Source: Oscillospiraceae bacterium
GTDB lineage: Bacteria; Bacillota; Clostridia; Saccharofermentanales; Saccharofermentanaceae
Reading direction: 5' to 3'
Assembly (NCBI GenBank): GCA_902764825.1
Contig: CACWXL010000001.1
Coordinates: forward strand, 310,001 to 374,000
Length of the DNA stretch: 64,000 nucleotides
The notes beneath the pieces are model-generated. The model had not been told where the DNA came from. It was given only the letters and a program-made list of their open reading frames with translations, and searched no databases. The position numbers and the translations under genes are program-made. Positions 1 to 8,218 of this stretch are shown here, one piece after another (within the stretch, counting starts at the first letter, position 1; each line of letters starts with the position of its first letter).

Positions 1-315
1 GTCGACCTTCAGCCCCAGGTTAATATACTGATAGATGAGATTATCTCTTGCGGAAGCATTCGAATAGATCGAAGGAAGCTCGACCAGCGCTCCGACCTTG
101 CCCAGTGCCTTGTTGTCAAATCCGTATTCGACTGTGCCTTTGGTAGGCTTCTGAAGACCGGATATGATCCTCATTATCGTAGTCTTGCCGGCACCGTTCC
201 TTCCGACGAGTCCGAAGATCGAACCCTTAGGTACTACAAAGCTCATGTCATGCAGTACATGCGCACTGCCGTAGTCTTTGCATACGCCGTTGACCTTTAA
301 AATGTAATCAGACAC
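1..315 (-). CDS. ABC transporter ATP-binding protein, BcrA type (partial, C-terminus off window)
   Basis: Only the first 105 codons are inside the window. The reading frame runs open to base 1. The start is a GTG at 315, chosen because AAGGAG lies 8 nt upstream. Walker A is visible as GLVGRNGAGKTT. It is followed by a stretch (GLQKPTKG, then ELPSIYSNASARDNL) resembling the bacitracin/lantibiotic-type exporter ATPases, and close to the complete ATPase at 44751-45668. Its permease partner probably lies off the left edge. Substrate is unknown. The Walker B and signature motifs are outside the window, so activity cannot be judged. Confidence 0.85.
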   Translation of the reverse strand, partial: MSDYILKVNGVCKDYGSAHVLHDMSFVVPKGSIFGLVGRNGAGKTTIMRIISGLQKPTKGTVEYGFDNKALGKVGALVELPSIYSNASARDNLIYQYINLGLKVD

Positions 316-407
316 GTATTTATCTCCTTGTATTCCCATGATTGACGGGCGCAATGCCCATCTTGGATATTATAACAAATTAGATAAGATACAGTCTTAA
401 TACAACC

Positions 408-1022
408 TTAATTACGAATGAGTTTTGAGGCACGCTCTCCGATAAAGACCGCTGCGACCATTTTTACGATATCGGGAATGATGAACGGGAATACGCACCA
501 GCCCATGACTGTCGCAAGTCCTACAGGGCCTGTCTGGGCCGCATAGACCGTCATGAACCAGATAACGCCGACGATATACATTATGATCTCGAAAATAACA
601 AAGCTTATCATACCGAATATCCAGGTCTTGACCGAAGATGTCATGAGTCTCTTGAAGATAAGCTTTTCGAGCATCCAGTAGACAAGGGCTGCGATCAGGA
701 ATCCGACAAGGAATCCGCCCGTAGGACCTGCAAAAGATGCAATGCCTCCTTTAAAGCCTGCGAAAACAGGAACGCCTACAGCTCCAAGCGCCAGATATAC
801 GAGAACAGCGATAGTGCCTCTTCTGCCGCCTGTCGTGAGCATTACGGCAAGGATCCCCAATGTCTGCAGAGTAAACGGCACAGGACCCAACGGGATGCTT
901 ATCCATGAACATACCGCGATAAGAGCGGCCGATATGGAAATGAGGACCATATCATAGATAAAGGCCCTGTTTTTTGTTGATTTAGACTTCGAATTGCTTG
1001 ATTTTACGCTTGTTTCAGACAT
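408..1022 (-). CDS. bioY: BioY biotin transporter (ECF S component)
   Basis: A 204-residue integral membrane protein, the substrate-binding S component for biotin uptake, usually working with an ECF ATPase/EcfT module that is not in this window. Family hallmarks are visible: a GPVPFTLQTLG loop, LGAVGVPVFAG, and GPTGGFLVGF. There are about six membrane segments after a Ser/Lys-rich cytoplasmic N-terminus. The start is the ATG at 1022, which has AAGAGG 7 nt upstream. An in-frame TTG at 1052 is less likely because it has no ribosome site and lies near the predicted transcription start. A BirA-type operator overlaps the start region, so biotin repression is inferred. Confidence 0.93.
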   Translation of the reverse strand: MSETSVKSSNSKSKSTKNRAFIYDMVLISISAALIAVCSWISIPLGPVPFTLQTLGILAVMLTTGGRRGTIAVLVYLALGAVGVPVFAGFKGGIASFAGPTGGFLVGFLIAALVYWMLEKLIFKRLMTSSVKTWIFGMISFVIFEIIMYIVGVIWFMTVYAAQTGPVGLATVMGWCVFPFIIPDIVKMVAAVFIGERASKLIRN

Positions 1023-1053
1023 TGTAAACCTCTTTGCAGATTTAGTTGACAAT
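1021..1053 (-). promoter_or_regulatory. BirA (biotin repressor) operator over the bioY start
   Basis: On the minus strand ATTGTCAAC, 15 nt, then GTTTACAAT. The arms (1045-1053 and 1021-1029) match as an inverted repeat at 8 of 9 positions and fit the known BirA consensus TTGTWAAC-N15-GTTWACAA. The site covers the ribosome binding site, the first bases of the start codon and the predicted transcription start. Confidence 0.88.
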
Positions 1054-1057
1054 CGGA

Positions 1058-1086
1058 AGTTTACTCTTCTGTTCCTGGATTTTCAA
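1058..1086 (-). promoter_or_regulatory. bioY promoter
   Basis: TTGAAA (1081-1086), a 17-nt spacer, then TAAACT (1058-1063), read on the minus strand. The predicted start near 1051 falls inside the BirA operator, as expected for a biotin-repressed gene. Confidence 0.7.
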
Positions 1087-1094
1087 GCGCTAAA

Positions 1095-2090
1095 TTAAAA
1101 CTGATATTTGGGCCAGATACCCATCTTGTCGTGGGTATGTTCAGGGAGCTGGTAAAGGTCATGACCGGGATAGTCATTACCCTCAACGATTACGGGTCCG
1201 TCAGGCGTAAGGCAGACATCCCAGCCGATAAAACCTACCTGCGGAACGACCATCGCAGCCTTGGTGCACATCGCTATTACCTGATCCCACATAGGAAAAA
1301 CAAAGCCCTTAAATACGGCACCTGTCATGGGGTGCTTCTCGTAAAGGACCTTGGTCTTATCTATAGGGAAATCGGTGATCTCACCGGTCTTCTCATCAAC
1401 GGGCGCAGTCATGCCGCCGTTGTTGAAATTATCAACGCTGTGGCCGTAATTGCCGAATCTGCAGCAGGCACTGGCCACATGGACCTTTCCTTCCCTCTGG
1501 ATGGTAACGATCCTTATCGTATTAATGGCGTAAGGATAGATAGCGCTTACCGCAGGATGCTGGACTATGACTTCCTCAAAGAAATGCGGGCGTTCCTGAT
1601 TTACAAGGCGCTCGTAGATGTCTTCGGCCTTTTCAGCCTTGCAGTCTATCTTCTCTACCGTCTTGCCGCAGGAACCTAAATCAGCCTTGGCAATAAGGAA
1701 ATCGTGGCTGTTAATGAAGTCTAAGACTTCCTGCTTGTTGTCTTTCCTGATCTCAAGCCACTTACGGCCAAGGAACTCGCCGAAACGCTTGTTAAATTCG
1801 ATCTTGTTGTCGATAAGATCGGTATAAGCGGGGTCATTGTACCTCTTAACGAGATCATAGTTGCGGCCTCTGGTGATATACGTGTCGCGCTCTTTATCGT
1901 TGAGGTTGTACATCTCATAGAGCCAGTAATCCATATATCCTGCGCCAAACTTCCTGCCGCAGTGGATCATGTCGAAAAATATCCACACCCGGGACTTGCC
2001 CGACTTCTCGTGGATATCCTTGATCTTGGCGTTCATCGCCTTATAGTCCATGCGCGTAACGCGCCTAATCAGATACTTTATGTTCGGCAT
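1095..2090 (-). CDS. Sugar-transfer-associated ATP-grasp domain protein
   Basis: About 331 residues. The region from MDYKAMN through WIFFDMIHCGRKFGAGYMDY and YVTRG-like YITRGRNYDLVKR matches what I recall of the ATP-grasp family found beside polysaccharide and teichuronic acid genes. The C-terminal part has EVIVQHPAVSAIYPYAINTIRIVT and VEGNDYPGHD, typical of ATP-grasp metal/ATP sites. The start at 2090 gives the short basic N-terminus seen in relatives. It has no Shine-Dalgarno but has TATAAT 6 nt upstream, suggesting a leaderless mRNA. Starts at 2051 or 2036 are possible alternatives. The exact ligation reaction cannot be told from sequence. It stands alone, divergent from ddh. Confidence 0.8.
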   Translation of the reverse strand: MPNIKYLIRRVTRMDYKAMNAKIKDIHEKSGKSRVWIFFDMIHCGRKFGAGYMDYWLYEMYNLNDKERDTYITRGRNYDLVKRYNDPAYTDLIDNKIEFNKRFGEFLGRKWLEIRKDNKQEVLDFINSHDFLIAKADLGSCGKTVEKIDCKAEKAEDIYERLVNQERPHFFEEVIVQHPAVSAIYPYAINTIRIVTIQREGKVHVASACCRFGNYGHSVDNFNNGGMTAPVDEKTGEITDFPIDKTKVLYEKHPMTGAVFKGFVFPMWDQVIAMCTKAAMVVPQVGFIGWDVCLTPDGPVIVEGNDYPGHDLYQLPEHTHDKMGIWPKYQF

Positions 2091-2102
2091 AGGGCAATTA
2101 TA
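2091..2102 (-). promoter_or_regulatory. -10 element 6 nt from the ATG (leaderless-type promoter)
   Basis: TATAAT at 2102-2097 on the minus strand, then TGCCCT, then ATG at 2090. No purine-rich ribosome site is present. A weak -35 (ATAACA, 18-nt spacing) is possible. The predicted transcript begins at or within a base or two of the start codon. Confidence 0.6.
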
Positions 2103-2162
2103 ATACAATAAACGTATTTTTGTTATACTCGCAGGATATACACAAATTCCTATCAAGTTTGT

Positions 2163-2168
2163 TATAAT
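2163..2168 (+). promoter_or_regulatory. -10 element of ddh
   Basis: A consensus TATAAT lies about 60 nt upstream of the ddh start. No convincing -35 hexamer was seen. It leaves a leader of roughly 50 nt that contains a normal ribosome binding site. Confidence 0.5.
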
Positions 2169-2226
2169 TTCGAGCGAATATAAAAACAGTAACCAATAGT
2201 TACTTCATCCTTAGGAGGATCAGATA

Positions 2227-3213
2227 ATGGCAATCAGAATCGGTATTTTAGGTTACGGCAACCTCGCAAAGGGCGTAGAGCTTGCTATCCGTCAGAATCC
2301 GGATATGGAGCTTGCGGTAGTTTTCACAAGAAGAGACCCTTCTTCCGTAAAGACACTTACAGAAGGTGTTGCAGTTGCTTCCACAAACGATGCAGCTGAC
2401 TGGAAGGACAAGATCGACGTTCTCGTTATCTGCGGCGGTTCCGCTACAGACCTGCCCACACAGACTCCCGCATTCGCTTCAATGTTCAATGTAATCGACA
2501 GCTTCGACACACACGCTAAGATCCCTGAGCATTTCGCAAATGTTGACAAGGCAGCTTCAGCAAGCAGTCACGCAGCTCTCATCTCCGGCGGCTGGGATCC
2601 CGGAATGTTCTCCATCAACCGTCTTTACGGCAGCTGCATCCTTCCTGAGGGCAAGGATTACACATTCTGGGGCAAGGGCGTTTCACAGGGCCACTCTGAT
2701 GCGATCAGAAGAGTTCCGGGCGTAAAGAACGGCAAGCAGTACACGATCCCTGTAGAAGCTGCACTCGAGGCAGTAAGATCCGGCTCCGAGCCTGAGCTCA
2801 CAACACGCCAGAAGCATTTAAGAGAGTGCTTTGTAGTAGCTGAAGAAGGTGCAGACCTCGCTCTCATCGAGAAGACGATCAAGGAAATGCCTAACTATTT
2901 CGCAGACTACGACACAACAGTACACTTCATCTCTGAAGAAGAGTTCGTAAGAGATCACTCCAGGATCAACCACGGCGGCTTCGTATTCCGTACAGGCAAG
3001 ACAGGCGTTAACGGTGAGAACAAGCACGTTATCGAGTATTCATTAAAGCTCGATTCCAACCCTGAGTTCACAGGTTCAGTCCTCACAGCTTATGCAAGAG
3101 CTATCTACCGCCTTGCGCAAAAGGGCGACTTCGGCTGCAAGACAGTTTTCGACATCGCGCCTGCACTCCTCTCACCTCTTTCCGGCGAGGAATTAAGAGC
3201 TCACCTTCTCTGA
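2227..3213 (+). CDS. ddh: meso-Diaminopimelate D-dehydrogenase
   Basis: A 328-residue cytoplasmic NADPH enzyme. It reductively aminates L-2-amino-6-oxopimelate to meso-diaminopimelate in one step, feeding lysine and peptidoglycan synthesis (EC 1.4.1.16). The N-terminus IGILGYGNLAKGVELAI is a Rossmann loop. Other family stretches visible are FTRRDPSSV, DSFDTHAKIPEHF, SGGWDPGMFSINR, KGVSQGHSDAIRRVPGV and HGGFVFRTG. Length agrees with the family. TAGGAGG precedes the ATG. It is monocistronic, with its own terminator. Its presence suggests the short dehydrogenase variant of lysine synthesis, which is common in some Clostridia. Confidence 0.97.
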   Translation: MAIRIGILGYGNLAKGVELAIRQNPDMELAVVFTRRDPSSVKTLTEGVAVASTNDAADWKDKIDVLVICGGSATDLPTQTPAFASMFNVIDSFDTHAKIPEHFANVDKAASASSHAALISGGWDPGMFSINRLYGSCILPEGKDYTFWGKGVSQGHSDAIRRVPGVKNGKQYTIPVEAALEAVRSGSEPELTTRQKHLRECFVVAEEGADLALIEKTIKEMPNYFADYDTTVHFISEEEFVRDHSRINHGGFVFRTGKTGVNGENKHVIEYSLKLDSNPEFTGSVLTAYARAIYRLAQKGDFGCKTVFDIAPALLSPLSGEELRAHLL

Positions 3214-3235
3214 TATCACTTAAACTTTGATCACA

Positions 3236-3268
3236 GCCTGCACACATTTCACTGTGTGCAGGCTTTTT
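3236..3268 (+). terminator. Rho-independent terminator of ddh
   Basis: Perfect 11-bp stem GCCTGCACACA / TGTGTGCAGGC with a 6-nt loop, followed by TTTTT. Confidence 0.93.
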
Positions 3269-3282
3269 ATTGGCTGTTTTGC

Positions 3283-3294
3283 TAAAATCAGTTT
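3283..3294 (+). promoter_or_regulatory. -10 element 6 nt from the ATG (leaderless-type promoter)
   Basis: TAAAAT (3283-3288), CAGTTT, then ATG at 3295. No ribosome site is present and no good -35 is seen. It lies 14 nt after the T-tract of the ddh terminator, so little room exists for a leader. Confidence 0.55.
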
Positions 3295-4059
3295 ATGGAA
3301 AAAGAAAGCTCTGTAACTGTTAGATCTCCCGCTATCGTCTTATCGATAGTCTTTTTGCTGCTCGTTCTGGGCTTTTTTATGTTCGTTTTCCTATATCCGC
3401 AGTCACCTGATGTTCCTCAGTCCCAGACTAAATATGAGATTTACGGCGGCATGACCGATGAACTTAAAGGCAGTGAGTTTTTTGAAGATCTCCAAAGCGG
3501 ACGATCTATCTGCTTTCTGGGAGACAGCATTACAGCCGGAACCGAGATAAACGGGATCCATTGGTATGAACCGCTGACCCCTTATATAAAGGGCACCATC
3601 TCTAACCTCTCGACTGGAGGCTGGATGGTCGAAGACCTCATAGACCAGGCTGCAGCAATCCCCAACGCTGACATATACGTTATCGCCATAGGGATCAATG
3701 ACGTAATCTTCAGAAAAGCCGTTAAATCCGCTCCGACGCCGGCTGAATTTGCCCAAAGATGCTCCCTGCTGGCAGATACCATTAAGGGCATCTCTCCCGC
3801 TGCGAAGCTTTACTTTATTGCGCCTTGGACCTTTATCGGTCAGAGTGAAGACATAATCGCTCTGGGCAACAACTTCCGCGCTGCGCTTAAGGATATGTGT
3901 GCCGGCTCCAGCTACCAATATATAAACCCCGACCCGGTCATTACATCGGTAATCTACACAGAGGGTTATGACAAATACATGTATAACGACTTCCATCCCA
4001 ACGCTTCTGATGGTGTAGGGTTATACAGCTATGCGGTTTTAAAAGCAGCTGTTAAATAG
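3295..4059 (+). CDS. Membrane-anchored SGNH/GDSL-family hydrolase
   Basis: 254 residues. One hydrophobic segment at about residues 15-35 is a signal anchor, so the catalytic domain should sit outside the membrane. The SGNH blocks are in order: FLGDSITAG (nucleophile Ser), GGWMVEDL (Gly), GINDV (Asn) and DFHPNASDGVGLYSYAV (Asp-x-x-His). Such esterases remove acetyl or acyl groups from wall polymers, lipids or glycans; the substrate here is unknown. The start lacks a Shine-Dalgarno and has a -10 element 6 nt upstream. The gene is convergent with ilvE. Confidence 0.88.
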   Translation: MEKESSVTVRSPAIVLSIVFLLLVLGFFMFVFLYPQSPDVPQSQTKYEIYGGMTDELKGSEFFEDLQSGRSICFLGDSITAGTEINGIHWYEPLTPYIKGTISNLSTGGWMVEDLIDQAAAIPNADIYVIAIGINDVIFRKAVKSAPTPAEFAQRCSLLADTIKGISPAAKLYFIAPWTFIGQSEDIIALGNNFRAALKDMCAGSSYQYINPDPVITSVIYTEGYDKYMYNDFHPNASDGVGLYSYAVLKAAVK

Positions 4060-4139
4060 TTTTACCGTTTTTTCGAAATATCGAAAACGTCGGCTAAATG
4101 AACGGTTACAACCGTCCAAAAAGCCCCAAAGCAAACTAA

Positions 4140-4167
4140 AAGAGCTGCCTCACGCGAGACAGCTCTT
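4140..4167 (-). terminator. Terminator of ilvE
   Basis: Stem AAGAGCTG / CAGCTCTT extended by CTC/GAG around a short loop, with TTTTAGTTT following on the minus strand. Two weaker dyads lie between this and the convergent SGNH gene (CGTTTT...AAAACG near 4066-4089, and ACGGTT-AC-AACCGT near 4102-4115). They may help end the plus-strand transcript. Confidence 0.82.
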
Positions 4168-4191
4168 CAAATAAATCAAATTAGCTAAGGA

Positions 4192-5226
4192 TCAGACCTT
4201 GATCTCCATGATCCAGCCCTCAGGTGCTTCAACAGTACCCATCTGGATGCCTGTGAGTGTCTCTCTGAGCTTTGTCATGACAGGGCCCATCTCCTCCATG
4301 CCGGAAGCAAACTTGAATTCCTTGCCGTGATCGTTGATGGAACCGAGAGGTGAGATAACTGCAGCTGTACCGCAGAGACCGCCCTCTGTGAACTTACCGC
4401 TCATGATCTCGTCGAGATATACTTCTCTCTCCTCGATCTTCATGCCGCAATAGTGCTCAGCAACGTAAACCAAGGATCTTCTTGTGATAGAAGGAAGGAT
4501 GGAATCGGACTTAGGTACAACGAGTGTGCCCTGGCCGTCTGTGAGGATGATGTTAGCTCCGCCTGTCTCCTCGATCTTTGTACGTGTAGCGGGATCGAGA
4601 TAGATGTTCTCTGCAAAGCCTTCCTTGTGTGCAGTAACGATTGCGTGGAGAGACATTGCATAGTTAAGGCCGGCCTTGATGTTGCCTGTTCCTCTCGGAG
4701 CAGCACGGTCAAAGTCAGAGATCTTAACTGCGATCGGCTTAGCACCGCCCTTGAAGTAAGGGCCTACAGGTGTAGCGAAGATCCTGTACTGATAGTCATC
4801 AGCAGGCTTAACACCGATAACGGGGTTAATACCGAAGATATAAGGTCTCAAGTAAAGAGATGCACCGGAGCCGTACGGGGGAACCCATGCTGCGTTGCCT
4901 GCAACAGTCTCCTGGACTGATCTTAAGAACAATTCCTTGGAAATCGGGGGAATCTCAAGGCGAACTGCAGAGTCATGAAGTCTCTCAGCGTTAAGGTCAG
5001 GACGGAAAGTAACGATCCTGCCGTCAACTGTCTCATAAGCCTTAAGGCCTTCAAATACTGTCTGAGCATACTGGAGAACGCCTGCGTCTTCGCTCATGAC
5101 GATCATGTCGTCATCGATGAGAGCGCCTTCGTCCCATGCGCCGTTCGTGTAGTTAGCTACGAATCTCTTATCTGTCTTCTGATAAGAGAAGGTCAAATTT
5201 GACCAATCGAGATTCTTCTTTTCCAT
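4192..5226 (-). CDS. ilvE: Branched-chain amino acid aminotransferase
   Basis: A 344-residue cytoplasmic fold-type IV PLP enzyme. It interconverts valine, leucine and isoleucine with their 2-oxo acids using glutamate/2-oxoglutarate. Visible family blocks: GVLQYAQTVFEGLKAY, the PLP-lysine region GTGNIKAGLNYA, YLDPATRTKIEETGGANI, and GGLCGTAAVISPLG. Length suits the BCAT II group. AAGGAA precedes the ATG. It is monocistronic with its own terminator. It links functionally to leuCDB 11 kb away, as the last step of leucine synthesis, although the two are not co-transcribed. Confidence 0.95.
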   Translation of the reverse strand: MEKKNLDWSNLTFSYQKTDKRFVANYTNGAWDEGALIDDDMIVMSEDAGVLQYAQTVFEGLKAYETVDGRIVTFRPDLNAERLHDSAVRLEIPPISKELFLRSVQETVAGNAAWVPPYGSGASLYLRPYIFGINPVIGVKPADDYQYRIFATPVGPYFKGGAKPIAVKISDFDRAAPRGTGNIKAGLNYAMSLHAIVTAHKEGFAENIYLDPATRTKIEETGGANIILTDGQGTLVVPKSDSILPSITRRSLVYVAEHYCGMKIEEREVYLDEIMSGKFTEGGLCGTAAVISPLGSINDHGKEFKFASGMEEMGPVMTKLRETLTGIQMGTVEAPEGWIMEIKV

Positions 5227-5270
5227 AAAACATTCCTTCTTTCTTAAAGATTGTTTTTAATTAGTTAAGC

Positions 5271-5279
5271 ATTGTACCA
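5271..5279 (-). promoter_or_regulatory. ilvE promoter (extended -10)
   Basis: TGGTACAAT read on the minus strand (TG-N-TACAAT). It leaves a leader of about 40 nt with an ordinary ribosome site. No good -35 was found, as is usual for extended -10 promoters. Confidence 0.5.
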
Positions 5280-5306
5280 CTCAAAAACGCCAAAATCATC
5301 AATGAT

Positions 5307-6416
5307 TTAAACAAATCTGTATCCGCAGGCGTGGTATACCTTCTTTCCTGCCTTGATGACAGGAGAAGCAAATCCTTCAAGGTTAACGGCATTAGGCACC
5401 ATCTGAGCCTCAAGGCAGATAGCATCGTACTGGCCGTAAGCCTTTGTTGTCTTGATATCGAGCGGGCTGCCAAGATTGTTTCCCGCATAGATCTGGATGC
5501 CCGGAAGGTCCGTAAGGCACTCCATCGTGATCCCTGACTCAGGTGCTGTAACAGCTGCAGCAAAGGAGAACGTGCCTGCATTGGTATTCAGGCAGAAGTT
5601 CTGGTCGATACCCTTGGAGATGACCATCTGATGGTCATCACTGTCGTTGAGCTCGCCGATGAAGCGGTATTCCCTGCAGTCGAAAACCGTGCCCTCAACA
5701 TCCAGGAGCTCGCCTGTAGGAACGTTCATGTCGTCCTTGATGGTGATCTTGTCGGAGTTGATCATGATGAGGTCATTGTTAACAGTACCCTCTGCAGCCT
5801 CACCTCTGAGGTTGAAATATGCGTGGTTTGTGGGCGCGAAAATCGTATCCTTGTCTGTCTTTCCGCAATAGAGGATCAGGAATGTCTTATCCTCAAGCCA
5901 GCAATACATAACCTTTGTATCAAGGTTTCCGGGGAAACCGGTAGCTCCGTCAGGGCTTGTGTAGCTCAAAAGAACTGCTCCGCCGTCGCATCCGGGTATT
6001 CCGGCGATCTTTGAATCGAGGATGATCTCGTCTGCTTCTTCCTCTGAAAGGATCTTGCCGTCCCAGAACACATTGTGATAACCGGGATTGCCTGAATGGA
6101 GGTTGTTCTCGCCTTCGTTCTTGGGGATCTGATATCTCTCGCCGTTGATTACAAAAGAAGCATCCTTGATCCTGTTAGCTGAACGGCCTACGACAGCACC
6201 GTGGTTTGCACCGTTGCCCATATACTCATCAAGGCCCTTGCAGCCGAGCATTATGTCCGTGGGCTTGCCGTCCTTGTCAGGAACGATAAGATCGGTAATG
6301 ACAGCACCGTATGTGATAACCGAAGCCTCATAACCGCCTTCGATGGTCATTGTGAACTTCTTAGCCTTAAGATCGGGATTCTTTACTGACAGATAGTCAC
6401 TTGTAGTAATACTCAT
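5307..6416 (-). CDS. galM: Aldose 1-epimerase (galactose mutarotase)
   Basis: 369 residues, cytoplasmic. It interconverts alpha and beta anomers of galactose or glucose. Family motifs: VVGRSANRI, LHSGNPGYHNVFWD, APTNHAYFNLRG (catalytic His), and ICLEAQMVPNAVN (catalytic Glu). The start is placed at the ATG at 6416, which has GGAGG 10 nt upstream, rather than an in-frame start 45 nt further out. No galK or galT is nearby, so the partner sugar pathway is not shown here. No strong terminator follows it; only a weak AT-rich dyad precedes ilvE. Confidence 0.93.
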   Translation of the reverse strand: MSITTSDYLSVKNPDLKAKKFTMTIEGGYEASVITYGAVITDLIVPDKDGKPTDIMLGCKGLDEYMGNGANHGAVVGRSANRIKDASFVINGERYQIPKNEGENNLHSGNPGYHNVFWDGKILSEEEADEIILDSKIAGIPGCDGGAVLLSYTSPDGATGFPGNLDTKVMYCWLEDKTFLILYCGKTDKDTIFAPTNHAYFNLRGEAAEGTVNNDLIMINSDKITIKDDMNVPTGELLDVEGTVFDCREYRFIGELNDSDDHQMVISKGIDQNFCLNTNAGTFSFAAAVTAPESGITMECLTDLPGIQIYAGNNLGSPLDIKTTKAYGQYDAICLEAQMVPNAVNLEGFASPVIKAGKKVYHACGYRFV

Positions 6417-6478
6417 TCCTCTAAACCTCCACAAAGATTTAATTAAAAAGAAGTATAGCATAAATATTCAAAGCCACG

Positions 6479-6484
6479 TATAAT
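6479..6484 (+). promoter_or_regulatory. tRNA-Ala promoter -10
   Basis: TATAAT ends 12 nt before the mature 5' end of the tRNA. No clear -35 was seen. Confidence 0.55.
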
Positions 6485-6496
6485 CGTTAATCAGAC

Positions 6497-6571
6497 GGGG
6501 CATTAGCGCAGTGGGAGCGCATCACACTGGCAGTGTGGGGGTCACGGGTTCAAGTCCCGTATGCTCCACCA
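6497..6571 (+). tRNA. tRNA-Ala (anticodon GGC)
   Basis: 75 nt including an encoded CCA. Acceptor GGGGCAT pairs with ATGCTCC, including the G3-U70 wobble that identifies alanine tRNAs. The D stem is GCGC/GCGC. The anticodon stem TCACA/TGTGG encloses the loop CTGGCAG, so the anticodon is GGC (reads GCC/GCT). The T arm is ACGGG-TTCAAGT-CCCGT. Confidence 0.97.
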
Positions 6572-6576
6572 AAATA

Positions 6577-6638
6577 AAGACCTTCTCCAACATACGAACA
6601 GTTCGCTTCGCGAAACTAGTTGGAGAAGGTCTTTTTTG
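6577..6638 (+). terminator. Terminator after tRNA-Ala, probably bidirectional
   Basis: A 15-bp perfect stem AAGACCTTCTCCAAC / GTTGGAGAAGGTCTT with an inner small hairpin (TTCG-CTT-CGCGAA), followed by TTTTTT. A-rich sequence on the left side gives a T-rich tail on the minus strand, so it could also end the convergent GGDEF gene. Confidence 0.92.
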
Positions 6639-6722
6639 TTTTCAATGTTTATAATTTGCTGCCGCAAATAACTCGTAAAGAGGTTTATTTTCTCTTCTTT
6701 AGTGAACACTACAAGATATTTG

Positions 6723-8129
6723 TTATCTCTTGAATTCCGGGTGTTCGGCGTAGTACTTCTCCTTGTCTTCGTACATTTTCTCATCAGCTGCCTTCAGGAC
6801 ATTCGTGATGTCGCCCAAATTATTCTGATAGCAGTAGCCCATTGCAAATGATACGTTGCCGTAATGTCTCGAGAGCTTTTTTGCCCTTTTGATCTTTTCG
6901 ACTATCGCTTCTTCTGTCGTAAAGGTCATGAGCACCATGAACTCATCGCCGCCGGCTCTGTAGATCTCGTCGCCGACAAAGACATTCTGAAGGAGGATCG
7001 CACCGTTCTTGAGGAGAAGGTCGCCTGCCTCGTGGCCCTCGGTGTCGTTGACTCTCTTAAGACCGTTAAGGTCAGCAAAGACGATTCCGAGGCCCTTAAG
7101 ATCATCACTGCCCTCTTTCCTTAATCCGTCGATCCTGTTGTTCATCTCGTTTCTGTTCAGTAGACCTGTGAGCATATCCATCGAGCTCAGTCTCTTTAAT
7201 CTCTGGACAAGCTTCTGGTTAGCGATCTCAGATGCAACGAAGAATGTTGTAAGTTCAAGCGTTTCCTTGATCTTAACGGTATTTTCGACATTGAAGTTGC
7301 AGACCCAGATGTATCCCAGGACCTCATCCGTGGACTTGAGCGGGAACAATACAATGCTCTCAACATGATTTTTCATAAGGGATTCATACCAAGACGGATT
7401 CTTCTCCCTAATATATTCCCAGTCGTTCCTGTTCTTTGCGATAAGGCAGTTGCTGCCTCCTATGGTATCTTTCCAGGATACCGTCAGATCGTAGAAGCCC
7501 TCCCTGAGAACTCTGGACATGGAAGGAAGCAGCGAATACTCATTTCTTGATTCACTCAGTGCCGTGCATTTTCTTGCCTCATCATCGGTAAGAAGGATAA
7601 CGCAGGACTGGGCATTACAGAGTTTTCTGATATCTGAGATTATCTCATCCATCGTATGCTGGAAGTTAGTGGTTCCCTTTAACTTGATGCATGTATTAAG
7701 GACCTCTGAAGCAGTAGATGCAGATGTATTGCTCATCTCTTCACTGTCGGCATTTTTGGATACGATCTGGGAATATGTGCAGTAATGGAGATTTCCTTTG
7801 CTTCCCAAAGGCATCATGAAGAGATTGAACCAGAAATCGTATCTGTCAGGATGAACGTAGGTATGCATGGGCTGCTTTAATACAGCACATCTGAAGCAGA
7901 AATCCTCAAAGTTCAGATCGGTCGGAAAATAGTTCTGGTAAAGGCTGTTCGGAACGAACTTGGAAGTAAGCATCTGAGGCATTTCCGGGTTCGAATGCTC
8001 TATAGAATTAATATAAGCCTGGTTGCCCGTAACGATCCTGATCTCGCCATATGAACCGTCATCTTTTGTCTCGACCGAAATAATACAAGTCATGACACCG
8101 ATCATCTCGACAAAACTCTTGAAATCCAT
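6723..8129 (-). CDS. GGDEF-domain protein, probable diguanylate cyclase
   Basis: 468 residues, no membrane segment. Residues about 1-145 form an unrecognised N-terminal region rich in aromatic residues and Cys. The middle (about 150-300) looks GAF-like. The C-terminus is a GGDEF domain with an intact YRAGGDEFMVLM active site, predicting c-di-GMP synthesis from GTP. The residues where an inhibitory RxxD I-site would lie read FVGD, so product inhibition at that site is not expected. The start at 8129 is set by GGAGG 6 nt upstream. It stands alone, so its signal and target are unknown. Confidence 0.9.
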   Translation of the reverse strand: MDFKSFVEMIGVMTCIISVETKDDGSYGEIRIVTGNQAYINSIEHSNPEMPQMLTSKFVPNSLYQNYFPTDLNFEDFCFRCAVLKQPMHTYVHPDRYDFWFNLFMMPLGSKGNLHYCTYSQIVSKNADSEEMSNTSASTASEVLNTCIKLKGTTNFQHTMDEIISDIRKLCNAQSCVILLTDDEARKCTALSESRNEYSLLPSMSRVLREGFYDLTVSWKDTIGGSNCLIAKNRNDWEYIREKNPSWYESLMKNHVESIVLFPLKSTDEVLGYIWVCNFNVENTVKIKETLELTTFFVASEIANQKLVQRLKRLSSMDMLTGLLNRNEMNNRIDGLRKEGSDDLKGLGIVFADLNGLKRVNDTEGHEAGDLLLKNGAILLQNVFVGDEIYRAGGDEFMVLMTFTTEEAIVEKIKRAKKLSRHYGNVSFAMGYCYQNNLGDITNVLKAADEKMYEDKEKYYAEHPEFKR

Positions 8130-8218
8130 GCTATGCCTCCACATATCAAAATTTCTTAAGAGAATTTTATCACAGCTTTAGTATCATTTGTTTAAATAAA
8201 TTAAGTATATTTAAGGAA

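Noticed and set aside
1023..1052. Longer BioY starting at TTG 1052
   Set aside because: No ribosome site, and the predicted transcription start near 1051 would exclude it; the ATG at 1022 has AAGAGG.
4060..4125. Two small dyads between the SGNH gene and ilvE as separate regulatory elements
   Set aside because: Short, bulged and between two convergent stops; more likely part of weak bidirectional termination.
6497..6638. tRNA-Ala followed by a long inverted repeat as an integration site of a mobile element
   Set aside because: No integrase, no direct repeat of the tRNA 3' end and the hairpin is a normal terminator with a T-tract.
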